Positions 42,614-50,863 of a stretch of 64,000 bases of DNA are shown here, piece by piece. Position 1 is the first letter of the stretch. Each line of letters begins with the position of its first letter. The notes beneath the pieces are model-generated. The model was not told the DNA's origin. It did not search any database and saw nothing but the letters and a program-made list of their open reading frames with translations. The position numbers and the translations under genes were made by a program. Origin of the DNA: Deltaproteobacteria bacterium (GTDB lineage: Bacteria; Lernaellota; Lernaellaia; JACKCT01); assembly GCA_020633895.1 (NCBI GenBank), contig JACKCT010000011.1:1-64000 (forward strand), in the 5' to 3' direction.

Positions 42614-44719
42614 ATGCGTCGTGATGCGGTGCGTTGGTGGTGGGTGTTGGTGTTGGTCGTGGTGTTGGGCGCTCTGTTTGCGGCGTCGACGGCTTGCGGC
42701 GGCGATGATGACGACGACGACACGGCTTCGGACACGGACGACGACGACGTCAGCGCCGATGACGACGATGATGATGATGACGACCTGGACGGCGACGACG
42801 ACTGCAAGGCCCCGTTCGATTGCGGCGCCGACGATGACGACAACGCCATCACCCTCGATCTGGTCGACGGATGCAATATGTTCGCGACAAGCTCCGAGTG
42901 CGTCTTTCCGTTCCCGTCGTCGAATTTCGAAATCCCTGCCGACACGCCCACCGGTGTGAAACTCGACTACCCGGATGACTCGGTCCAAGTCGCCGAAGGC
43001 ACCCCGCCCATCGACATGGAGCGCATCAACGCCGGTGACGGCCACTCCCCGGTCACGCCCATCCTGGTGCATTTCGGGCGGGACGTGCATCCCGACTTTT
43101 TGTTCACCGAAGACTTCGTCGAGCGCTCCCTGGCCGACAACGCTCCCATCGCCCTGGTCAACGCCGACACCGGCGAGCGCGTGCGCGTCATGGCCGAGAT
43201 GGACGCCAACCGGGTCGAGGACCTGGAAGGCCGCTACGCGCTCATCATCCGCCCGATGCAGCCCCTGGAATTCGGCGGGCGATACATTGTGGTCCTGACC
43301 AACGCGCTGACCGACAGCGAGGGCGCGTCCTTCGATTCGCCCCCGGCCTTCGCGGCGCTGAGGGATGACGTCCCGACCACCAACACCCCCGTCGAGGCGA
43401 TTCGCGATCGCTACGAAGACAACTTCGACGTTCTGGCCTTGACGGGCTACAACCGGGACGACCTCCTCCTGGCGTGGGATTTCACCGTGGCGAGCAAGGA
43501 TTTCGTCTTCGGCCCGGTGCTGTCCATGCGTGAAGAGGCGATCGACGAATACGAAAAGGCGCCCATCGCCTACAAAATCGACAAGGTCTTCGACAACCCG
43601 GAACCCAATCTGGCCCGGCGCGTGGAGGGTGTGTTCACCGTCCCGAATTACCTCAACAAAGACGAGCAGTTCGAGCTGGACGCCGACGGCCTGCCCACGC
43701 TTCTGGGCGAGGACAAGAAGGTGCCCTTCACCATGATCATCCCCAAGCGGGCGCTCACCGAAGGCAAGCCGCTGCCGCTGATGATCTTCGGCCACCCGCT
43801 CTATTCCACCGGGCGCCTGTTCCTGCGCAGCTTCACGTACCTGCATGACATCGCCGAGAAGCAAGGCTTCATCGTGGTCGCCACCGACTGGCGCGGCCTG
43901 GGCACCGCCGACTTTTTGCCTCTGTTCACCAAGGTGCTCTCCGACCTCAACCAGATCGGCCGTGTCACCGAGCAGATGCAGCAGTCGATGATCAACACCA
44001 TGGTCCTCACCGAACTGGCGCGCACGCGCTTCGGCTCCGACCCGGACATGAAAGTCGCCGCCAACGACCTGATCGACGACGGCCCGATCTATTATTACGG
44101 CGTCAGCTTCGGCGCCATCATGGGATCGGCGTTCATGGGCATGTCGCCCCATGTGCAGCGCGCGGCCCTCTCCCTGCCCGGCGGCGGGTGGGCCCACATC
44201 ATCCCCCGGTCCATCCTCTGGGCGCCCCTGCGGTCCGTGATGCAGAAGAACTACCCCGATCCGTTGGCCCAACAACTCGGCTTCGGGTTCATCCAGCAGC
44301 GCTTCGACCCCGCGGACTCGGCCAACTGGGCTACGCGCATCTACAACGACCCCCTGCCCGACGCGCCCAAGAACGTCGAGGTGCTCATGCAGGAGGCGAT
44401 CGGCGATTGCTATGTGCCGAATATGGGCACGGAGATCCTGGTGCGAGGCGCGGGGATGAACCAGCTCACCCCGGCGGTGGAGGTCATCGACGGTTTGACG
44501 CCGGTCACGGCCCCGGTTTCCAAACCGGCCGTGACGCAGTTCTACATCGTCGACGAGGTCGAGGCGAATCCGCCGCCGGAAAACAACGCCGCCAAGCTCT
44601 CGTGCAACGCGGTGCATGTCACGTCGCTGGGCCTGCCCAATCTGCAGGAACAGATCGAGCACTTCCTGGCCGACGGCGAGGTCATCCACCCCTGCGACGG
44701 TATTTGCGACCCGGATTAA
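42614..44719 (+). CDS. Asp-linker lipoprotein, alpha/beta-hydrolase (paralogue of 27544-29718)
   Basis: A 701-residue lipoprotein: signal peptide ending in STAC, linker of up to nine Asp in a row, then a lipase-like N-terminal domain (VFPFPSSNF, LIIRPMQPLEFGGRYIVVLT) and an alpha/beta-hydrolase with GHPLYSTGR and the nucleophile elbow YYYGVSFGAIMG around residue 497. It ends in CDGICDPD, as does its paralogue with CDGPCDPD, but it lacks the poly-Thr stretch. The start is ATG 42614 (GGAGG 8 bases upstream); the frame opens at GTG 42608. Confidence 0.78.
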   Translation: MRRDAVRWWWVLVLVVVLGALFAASTACGGDDDDDDTASDTDDDDVSADDDDDDDDDLDGDDDCKAPFDCGADDDDNAITLDLVDGCNMFATSSECVFPFPSSNFEIPADTPTGVKLDYPDDSVQVAEGTPPIDMERINAGDGHSPVTPILVHFGRDVHPDFLFTEDFVERSLADNAPIALVNADTGERVRVMAEMDANRVEDLEGRYALIIRPMQPLEFGGRYIVVLTNALTDSEGASFDSPPAFAALRDDVPTTNTPVEAIRDRYEDNFDVLALTGYNRDDLLLAWDFTVASKDFVFGPVLSMREEAIDEYEKAPIAYKIDKVFDNPEPNLARRVEGVFTVPNYLNKDEQFELDADGLPTLLGEDKKVPFTMIIPKRALTEGKPLPLMIFGHPLYSTGRLFLRSFTYLHDIAEKQGFIVVATDWRGLGTADFLPLFTKVLSDLNQIGRVTEQMQQSMINTMVLTELARTRFGSDPDMKVAANDLIDDGPIYYYGVSFGAIMGSAFMGMSPHVQRAALSLPGGGWAHIIPRSILWAPLRSVMQKNYPDPLAQQLGFGFIQQRFDPADSANWATRIYNDPLPDAPKNVEVLMQEAIGDCYVPNMGTEILVRGAGMNQLTPAVEVIDGLTPVTAPVSKPAVTQFYIVDEVEANPPPENNAAKLSCNAVHVTSLGLPNLQEQIEHFLADGEVIHPCDGICDPD

Positions 44720-44764
44720 GGGCCGTCGACCGTCAAGGCAGGGGATTGTACGACCTGCCGGAAA

Positions 44765-44921
44765 TCGCTGTCATCCCGAGCAACGCGAGGGATCTCTCGT
44801 CCGTCGTTCATCAGAGGCCGAACCGCTCGACGACCCCGCGCTAACGCCTGGGGCTCTGATGGGGCGCAGTCGTCTCCAACGACGCACGAGAGGTCCCTCA
44901 CTGCGTTCGGGATGGCAACGA
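44765..44921. repeat. 157-bp imperfect palindrome built from family-B and family-A repeats
   Basis: The ends TCGCTGTCATCCCGA and TCGGGATGGCAACGA are inverted matches (13 of 15). Inside are two family-B copies (44768-44800 plus, 44886-44917 minus; core CATCCCGA...GAGGGATCTCTCG) and an inner family-A-like pair CATCAGAGGCC / GGGGCTCTGATG. It has no coding capacity and looks like a MITE or REPIN. The rest of the 44720-45048 gap shows nothing. Confidence 0.7.
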
Positions 44922-45048
44922 TATTACTTGGTCGGACAAGCGACGACCCCGCGTTCTGAATCTTCCTTCAAATTCCGCCTGGACAACTCCCGGCCCAAAC
45001 CGCTACAAATACGGTCTTGTCATTCCCGACTGATGAGGGAGGGCCCTC

Positions 45049-46866
45049 GTGCCTGGGTGCATTGTTTCTCGATGGAAAAACGCGGCGATCGTCCTGGCGA
45101 TCCTGACGGCGCTTTTGACGGCGGCCAGTCCGGCTCAGGCCGACAAATACGCCGTGTCCATGTTCCATTTCAACGTTCAATACGTCGCCGGCGGCCTGCG
45201 CGGCTTCGCCATCGAGGCCTGGGATCAGACCGACGAGGAAAACCAGGATATGATCATCGAGGAGAGCTTCGAGCCCGTCCTCGACCTGTTCCTGGCCCAC
45301 CCCGGCTGGGGCGTCGACCTGGAGATGCAGGGCCTGATGGTCGAGGTCATGGCCGAGCGGCACCCGACGGTGCTCAATAAGCTGCGCACGTTGGCCAAAA
45401 ACGGCCAGGCGTCGGTCATCAGCTTCCACTACTCGGACCAACTCTTCACCGGTTTTCCCTACGAGGCCTGGGAGGACTCCGTCCGCCGAACGCAGCAGGT
45501 CTTCGAGGACAACGACATCCCCCTGTCCAAAACCGTCTTCTGCCAGGAAGGCCAGGCGGCCATGGGCATGGCTCAAGCCATGGAAGATTGGGGCTACGAA
45601 ACCCTGGTGTGGCCCAAGAACCTGTGGCGCAGCCAGCACGGCGAATTTCCGCCCGACGGCCCGGACCCGTACTACACCTTCGGCAACCTGGATCTGGTCG
45701 TCGGCTCCCAGGGGCTGAACTACAACTCGGGCGAGCTGGAACTGACCTGGACCTTCTTCAACGACGGCGAACTGCTGGCCACCGGCGATTGGGACCCCTA
45801 CTTCCCCACTTTCTTCAAATACAAGGAAGAAGCCGTGGAGGAATACGAGGCCAAGCTGCAAAACCTGGAAGACAACGGCTGGAAGATCGCCACCGTCGCC
45901 GAATACGTGGAGGCCGCCAAGGAATCGTCCCACACGCCCTCCGATCCGCCGGATCTGTTTGACGGCACCTGGCAGCCCGAGTCCACCAACGGCGTCTTCC
46001 GCTGGCTGGGCGGGCCGGGGGCGATCTGGTTCAACCAGGAGCGCGACAACGCCGTGCGCACCCTGAACGCCATCGCCTATCGCGAGCTATTGGCGGCGCG
46101 GGTGGCGGCCGACGAGGCCGACCTGGACGTGGACGACGAGTTGGACGAGGCCTGGCGCCTTTTGACGTTGGGCATGGTCACGGACGCCACGGGCATCAAC
46201 CCCTACAAGGGCGAAGTGCTCTACGGCATCTCCCACGCCGGCGAGGCGGCGCGCATGGCCCGCAACATCATCGACCAAGCCAAGGCGGAATTAGCCTTGG
46301 ACAAAGCGGCCATCGACGTGGCCGCCGAATCCATGGAAGAGGCCGATCCCCAAACGTCCCCGGCCGAAACGACCGCGCCGATCACCCTGGAAATCGTCGC
46401 CGACGGCCGCACGGTCAACGAAACCTGGTATGAAATTACAACCGGCGATCCGAAAATCCGGATGGTGGAGCTGGAATTCTCCGCCGGCGACAGCCGCGAG
46501 ATTTCCGTCACCTTCCCCGGCAACACCGACGACATCGTCTTCACCTCCGCGCTGGTGGACGACGTACCGGTGACGTACGACCGCGCCGATTTCAACTTCT
46601 CCACCGACGGCATCCTGGACGGCTGGCCCATGGCCCTGACCAACGGGATGATCAACATCGACGACGACCTGTTCGTCATCAAGGACCAGGGCCTGGTGCA
46701 TCTGGCGGCGATCATCCGGCAGGTCGACCAGGACGTGACCTTCATGGACGGCACGGCCACGCGCGGCTCGACGGTCACGTGGCGATTCTGGCTGGTGGAA
46801 GGCACCGCCTCCCAAGCCCTCGACCTGGCCGACGAAATCAATGTCAAACCCGTGCTGATTCGCTGA
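45049..46866 (+). CDS. Secreted GH38/GH57-like barrel protein
   Basis: A 605-residue exported protein with a signal peptide ending at AQA/DK (about residue 32). Residues 35-310 resemble the glycoside hydrolase/deacetylase seven-stranded barrel (SMFHFNVQYVAGG, DLFLAHPGWGVDLEMQG, GQASVISFHYSDQL, ...GYETLVWPKNLW). A helical segment with LGMVTDATGINPY follows, then a beta-sandwich. A polysaccharide hydrolase role is inferred only from the fold. GTG start with GAGG 7 bases upstream. The Asp-linker lipoprotein gene starts 32 bases downstream, probably in one transcript. Confidence 0.6.
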   Translation: MPGCIVSRWKNAAIVLAILTALLTAASPAQADKYAVSMFHFNVQYVAGGLRGFAIEAWDQTDEENQDMIIEESFEPVLDLFLAHPGWGVDLEMQGLMVEVMAERHPTVLNKLRTLAKNGQASVISFHYSDQLFTGFPYEAWEDSVRRTQQVFEDNDIPLSKTVFCQEGQAAMGMAQAMEDWGYETLVWPKNLWRSQHGEFPPDGPDPYYTFGNLDLVVGSQGLNYNSGELELTWTFFNDGELLATGDWDPYFPTFFKYKEEAVEEYEAKLQNLEDNGWKIATVAEYVEAAKESSHTPSDPPDLFDGTWQPESTNGVFRWLGGPGAIWFNQERDNAVRTLNAIAYRELLAARVAADEADLDVDDELDEAWRLLTLGMVTDATGINPYKGEVLYGISHAGEAARMARNIIDQAKAELALDKAAIDVAAESMEEADPQTSPAETTAPITLEIVADGRTVNETWYEITTGDPKIRMVELEFSAGDSREISVTFPGNTDDIVFTSALVDDVPVTYDRADFNFSTDGILDGWPMALTNGMINIDDDLFVIKDQGLVHLAAIIRQVDQDVTFMDGTATRGSTVTWRFWLVEGTASQALDLADEINVKPVLIR

Positions 46867-46898
46867 TGTTTTTGCGGAATTTAAGGGAGCCGACGACG

Positions 46899-47528
46899 AT
46901 GGCTTGGACGACGAAAACCTGGATCTTGACCTTGGCCCTGTTGCTGGCCCTTGGCGCCCTGAGCCTGGGATGCAAAAGCGGCGACGACGATGACGACGAT
47001 TCGGTGGCCGATGACGACACCGCCGATGACGACACGACCGACGATGACACCGCGGACGACGACACATCCGATGACGACACTTCCGACGATGACACGACGG
47101 ACGACGACACCGGTGACGACGACACGGTAGAAACGGTGACGTACGACTTCCCGCTCATCCTCGAGTTTCGCAACACGGCCCAGCTTCATCTGGAAGTCAC
47201 CGGCGACGCCATCGAGGGCTCCTTCACCGCCGCCGAGGGCTACGGAAACGAGTTCATCCCCGCGAACACCGAACTTTCCGGCGAAGGCAAGCTCATGACC
47301 TTCGAAGAGGCCAAATACGAGATGTTCACGTTGGAGTTTTCCGGCGGACCGGTGACGGACGGGCCGTGCGGCGCCGAGACGGTGAACTACGCGCTGACGC
47401 TCAACCACCAGATCGGTCAGACCGAACTGAACGGCGGCATCACCTGCCGATGCGGCGACGACCTGCGTTACAAGGGAATGCTGCGCATCCAGACCGGTGT
47501 GTATGAAGGCGGCGACGACGACGAATAG
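46899..47528 (+). CDS. Asp-linker lipoprotein with small beta-rich domain
   Basis: A 209-residue lipoprotein with signal peptide MAWTTKTWILTLALLLALGA ending in LSLGC. The linker is unusually regular: about a dozen DDDT/DDDS units. The roughly 130-residue C-terminal domain is beta-rich (YDFPLILEFRNTAQLHLEVT, YALTLNHQIGQTELNGGITC) with three Cys. It ends in GGDDDE. The ATG at 46899 follows AAGGGAG. No family is recognised. Its 3' end overlaps the next gene by 26 bases. Confidence 0.75.
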   Translation: MAWTTKTWILTLALLLALGALSLGCKSGDDDDDDSVADDDTADDDTTDDDTADDDTSDDDTSDDDTTDDDTGDDDTVETVTYDFPLILEFRNTAQLHLEVTGDAIEGSFTAAEGYGNEFIPANTELSGEGKLMTFEEAKYEMFTLEFSGGPVTDGPCGAETVNYALTLNHQIGQTELNGGITCRCGDDLRYKGMLRIQTGVYEGGDDDE

Positions 47529-47889
47529 ACGAACGCGGACCAAGCGTCGCGGGGTCTTGGTCCTCGCGGCGTCGGCGCTTGTGACCGCCCTGGTTCTCGC
47601 GTTGACCGGCGCGTCCTCCGGGTCGAAAAAAATCGGCGCCCAATGCACCTACGGCGGCAAATTCCTGGCCGGAAAAGTCGCCGTCGCCTCGGCTTTCCCC
47701 GATTTCGACGTGCAAATCGTCGACAGCTTCCCCGATCTGAAAGTCAAAACCGTCGACGCCTTCCCCGACTCCTGCGGCGAATGGAAATTCGTCAAAACCT
47801 CTGAATTCCCCGATTTCACCATCCGCTACGTCAGCGCCCACCCCGACTTCAAAATCAAATACGTCCGCAGCTTCCCCGGCCTGCCCTAG
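47503..47889 (+). CDS. Exported FPD-repeat protein
   Basis: A 128-residue protein: a basic N-terminus, a hydrophobic signal or anchor (GVLVLAASALVTALVLALTG), then short repeats of about 11-13 residues: AFPDFDVQIVDS, FPDLKVKTVDA, FPDSCGEWKFVKTSE, FPDFTIRYVSA, HPDFKIKYVRS, FPG. The alternating hydrophobic pattern suggests a beta-solenoid or stacked arches. Two Cys (CTYGGK and SCGEW) could form a disulfide. The start (ATG 47503, or GTG 47497) lies within the end of the previous gene in another frame, so translation may be coupled. Similar repeat proteins exist in other bacteria, without known function as far as I recall. A family-D element starts directly at its stop codon. Confidence 0.65.
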   Translation: MKAATTTNRRTRTKRRGVLVLAASALVTALVLALTGASSGSKKIGAQCTYGGKFLAGKVAVASAFPDFDVQIVDSFPDLKVKTVDAFPDSCGEWKFVKTSEFPDFTIRYVSAHPDFKIKYVRSFPGLP

Positions 47890-47983
47890 GTGGCGTAGTC
47901 GCCACGGACTGACGGATGCCAAGGCATCCTGCACGCTGTCGCGTGGGTTGAAGGCACCTTGGTGGACGTCGCTTCGCTCTAGC
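47890..47983 (+). repeat. Family-D structured element, copy 1
   Basis: A 94-bp element with four stem-loops: GTGGCG-TAGT-CGCCAC, GGATGCC-AA-GGCATCC, ACGC-TGTC-GCGT and AAGG-CA-CCTT, then GTCGCTTCGCTC. It begins directly after the TAG stop of the FPD-repeat gene. Copies 2 and 3 show compensatory changes in the first, second and fourth stems. Confidence 0.75.
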
Positions 47984-48038
47984 ATTGATGATGTCCGGTC
48001 GGGCGCCGCATATTCACGACGATGCAATTTTCCGAGCT

Positions 48039-48176
48039 GTGCGCGGCTCTGATCCGGCGGATTCCTTTCCAACAACGTTCGACTTTGGCCGCTCCCTACC
48101 GTTCACGGCTCTGAGCGGGCGCGAACGTCTCGAACAACGAACGAGAGATCCCTCACTTCGTTCGGGATGACAGCGA
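48039..48176 (-). repeat. Family-A and family-B repeats between inverted D copies
   Basis: Two family-A ends (GCGGCTCTGATCCGGC near 48042; GGCCGCTCCCTACCGTTCAC... 48088-48116) and a family-B copy (48139-48176, ACGAGAGATCCCTCAC...TTCGGGATGACA). They fill the space between the inverted D copies. No gene is visible from 47890 to 48318. Confidence 0.6.
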
Positions 48177-48186
48177 ATACCGATGG

Positions 48187-48280
48187 GTTGGAGCGAAGCG
48201 ACTTCCACCAAAGCCCCCTCAACCTACGCGCCAGCGTCCAGGATCGCTCGCGATCCGCCAGTCCGTGCCGACTACGGCAC
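48187..48280 (-). repeat. Family-D structured element, copy 2 (inverted)
   Basis: A 94-bp minus-strand copy. Its stems read GTGCCG-TAGT-CGGCAC, GGATCGC-GA-GCGATCC and ACGC-TGGC-GCGT, then GAGG/CTTT with two G-T pairs. It faces copy 1 across about 200 bases and lies upstream of the ankyrin gene. Confidence 0.75.
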
Positions 48281-48318
48281 CCTGGACTTGGGGACGTCGT
48301 GCGGTATGATCGGCGGCG

Positions 48319-50703
48319 ATGAAACGCGCGCTTTGCCACCACGATTCCGTCCAATGCGTGTCCCGGCTGATCCGCCGTGTCGGCGTGGTCGTCGCGGTCG
48401 GCGTGCTGGCGTTCGCGTTGAGCGCGTGCGAGTTGTTGGAGGCGTCCGCGCCGCCGTCGGACGAGCTTCTCGTTCTGAACGAAACCCTCCACCGCCGGGC
48501 CGAGGCCGGCGACGTGGACGGCATCCGCGAGTTCCTGGCCGTCGCGCCCATCCCCGAAAGCGAGCAGCGCAAGGACCCCATTCGCGCCAAGGAGCTGGCC
48601 GAAGAGGCCGAACGCACCCGCCGTCAGGCCTTGCGCGCCGAGGCGTACGACGCGGTACGCACCCGCGACTACGAGCGCCTGGGCGCGTTGGTGAAGGCGG
48701 GCGTGGAGATGCGCGACGTGCTGTGGCGCGACCGGTCGCTGATGACCTACGCGCCGGACGTGGAGATGGCCGAATTTCTGGCGCAGGCGGGCCTCAGCGT
48801 TAATGGACAGGGCCTGCCCGCCTCGCCGCTGCATGGGGTGCGCTCAAAGGATGTGGCGCTGTGGCTGATGGACAAGGGCGTGGACGTCAACACCCGCGCG
48901 CCGAGCGACGGCCAGACGCCCCTGCACCAGGCCGTCAACTGGCAGATCGCCGGTACCCTCATGAAAGCCGGGGCGGACATCCACGCCAAGGACAAGCTCG
49001 GACGCACCCCGCTGCATGTGACGGAGTCGAGTCTGATCGCCCGGGAATTGCTCAAGGCCGGGGCCGAGTTGGAGGCCAAGGACTCGCGGGGTCGCACGCC
49101 CTTGCTGACCGCGAGGAATAACGTCGTCGCCTCGTTCCTCATCGGCCGCGGCGCGGATGTGTCGGCGACCGACAATGAAGGCCGAACCGCGCTGCACACC
49201 GCTCGCGGCGCGGACATCGTGCATGACCTGGTCAAGGCCGGGGTGCCGGTGGACGCGCGGGACAAAAAAGATCGCACGGCCCTGCATACGGCGCGAGACG
49301 GTTTCGTCGCCGAGGCCCTCATCGACGAAGGCGCGGACGTCAACGCCAAGGACGCCGTCGGCGCCACCCCCATGCACCATGCCCTGTCCACGCACGTTGC
49401 CAACGTGCTCTACCTGGCCGACGCGTCCGTGACCGCCAAGGACAACGCGGGCAAGACACCCCTGCACGAAGCCGAGTCCGTCGCCGTCGCCAAGTTCCTG
49501 ATCCGGCGCGGCGCGAAGATTAACGAAGCCGACAACGAGGGGCAGACGCCGCTGGCCGACGCCATCCGACGGCGCAAGGAGGACTTGGCGGCGTATCTGC
49601 TCTCCCAGGGCGCGGACATCGCCCTGGCCGACAAGGGCGGCGAAAACCTGGTCACGCGTTCGTTCAAATGGCACTGCCACGGCGACGACCGCTTCGACAA
49701 CGCCGACTATTGGACCACCGGCGAGCCCATGCACCCCGCCCGCAAGCCTTCGGGCGAACCCACGGCCTGCACCCGCATCCTGAAGTTCCTGCTCACACGC
49801 GGCGCCTCGGTGGAGGCGGGCCTGGATCACGGCATGACGCTGCTGCATTACTTTGCCGCCATCGGCGACGAGGACATGGCCAAGACCATGATCGGCCACG
49901 ACGCCCCGGTGGATGCCCGGGACCAGCGGGCCGAGACGCCCCTGTTCCTGGCCGTGGAGGCCGACGACCTGCCGACCGTGGAACTGCTGGTCGCCAACGG
50001 CGCCGACGTGAACATCCAAAATTCGGCCGGGATGACGCCCCTGCACATGGCCGCCGACGGCGGCTCCGCCGCCATGACCAAACGCCTGCTCGAAATGGGC
50101 GCCCGGGTCAACGCCCGCGCCTCCGGCGATCGCACGCCCCTGCATCTGGCGGCGGGGGGACGGCATGCCAAGGCGGCCGAGGCGCTGGTGGCGGCCGAAG
50201 CCGAGATCGCCGCCCTTGACGCCAAGCATCGCACTCCCCTGCACTGGGCGGCGGCGGCCGGGGCGACGGATGTGGCCAAGTTGCTGATCGCCAAGGGCGC
50301 CGACACTAATGTTCAGGACGACGACGGCGCCACTCCCCTCCATGCCGCGGCTTCGGGCGGGCACCGGGCCCTGGCGCGGTTGCTGCTCGACTCCGGCGCC
50401 CACCCGGATATCCGGGACGACGCGGGGGCCACGGCGCTGCACAAACTGGTTGCCGGCGGCTACGATTGGCTCGGTGAGCTTTTGAGTTCCGGCGCCAACC
50501 CCAATCTGGCCGATAAATCAGGACAAACGCCCTTGCACGTCGCCGTCGCCAGGCAGGATCGCGGAGCCGTGCGGGCGTTGCTGGAGTTCGGCGCGGACGT
50601 GCATCTGCGCGATAATATTGACCGAACGCCCCTCGCCTTGGCCGAATCCCTGGGCGCCTCGGGCATCGCCGAAGACCTGAAAAAGGCCGGCGCCCGGGCC
50701 TGA
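48319..50703 (+). CDS. Ankyrin-repeat lipoprotein with two repeat lengths
   Basis: A 794-residue protein with a lipobox-like end to its signal sequence (FALSAC, Cys 37). Residues 200-409 are seven ankyrin units of exactly 30 residues (90-base periodicity from 48916 to 49545, each beginning TPLH/TALH/TPMH/TPLL and containing KAGAD...AKD). The canonical ankyrin unit has 33. After an insert with CHGDDRFDNADYW, a second block from about residue 510 uses canonical 32-33-residue units (TPLHMAADGGSAAMTKRLLE...). Lipidated ankyrin proteins could be periplasmic or surface interaction scaffolds; partners are unknown. The ATG at 48319 has no strong ribosome site. Confidence 0.82.
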   Translation: MKRALCHHDSVQCVSRLIRRVGVVVAVGVLAFALSACELLEASAPPSDELLVLNETLHRRAEAGDVDGIREFLAVAPIPESEQRKDPIRAKELAEEAERTRRQALRAEAYDAVRTRDYERLGALVKAGVEMRDVLWRDRSLMTYAPDVEMAEFLAQAGLSVNGQGLPASPLHGVRSKDVALWLMDKGVDVNTRAPSDGQTPLHQAVNWQIAGTLMKAGADIHAKDKLGRTPLHVTESSLIARELLKAGAELEAKDSRGRTPLLTARNNVVASFLIGRGADVSATDNEGRTALHTARGADIVHDLVKAGVPVDARDKKDRTALHTARDGFVAEALIDEGADVNAKDAVGATPMHHALSTHVANVLYLADASVTAKDNAGKTPLHEAESVAVAKFLIRRGAKINEADNEGQTPLADAIRRRKEDLAAYLLSQGADIALADKGGENLVTRSFKWHCHGDDRFDNADYWTTGEPMHPARKPSGEPTACTRILKFLLTRGASVEAGLDHGMTLLHYFAAIGDEDMAKTMIGHDAPVDARDQRAETPLFLAVEADDLPTVELLVANGADVNIQNSAGMTPLHMAADGGSAAMTKRLLEMGARVNARASGDRTPLHLAAGGRHAKAAEALVAAEAEIAALDAKHRTPLHWAAAAGATDVAKLLIAKGADTNVQDDDGATPLHAAASGGHRALARLLLDSGAHPDIRDDAGATALHKLVAGGYDWLGELLSSGANPNLADKSGQTPLHVAVARQDRGAVRALLEFGADVHLRDNIDRTPLALAESLGASGIAEDLKKAGARA

Positions 50704-50863
50704 CCCTCATCTTTTTTTCAGATTTTTTGAATTTTTGCCGAAAAAGTGACAGATTAGTTTTCGTTAGAATCAATACGTGTCCACCGGTCAGCGTTGCCCT
50801 TCAGGCTGTACTGAAATACCAAAACGGTCAGTTGGGAGACCGGGGGACAATCGAGGTTAGGAG

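Noticed and set aside
42569-44689. Long minus-strand frame opposite the hydrolase lipoprotein
   Set aside because: Shadow of a gene with lipobox and nucleophile elbow; same for 27646-29493, 50915-52699, 54887-56059 and 60249-62534.
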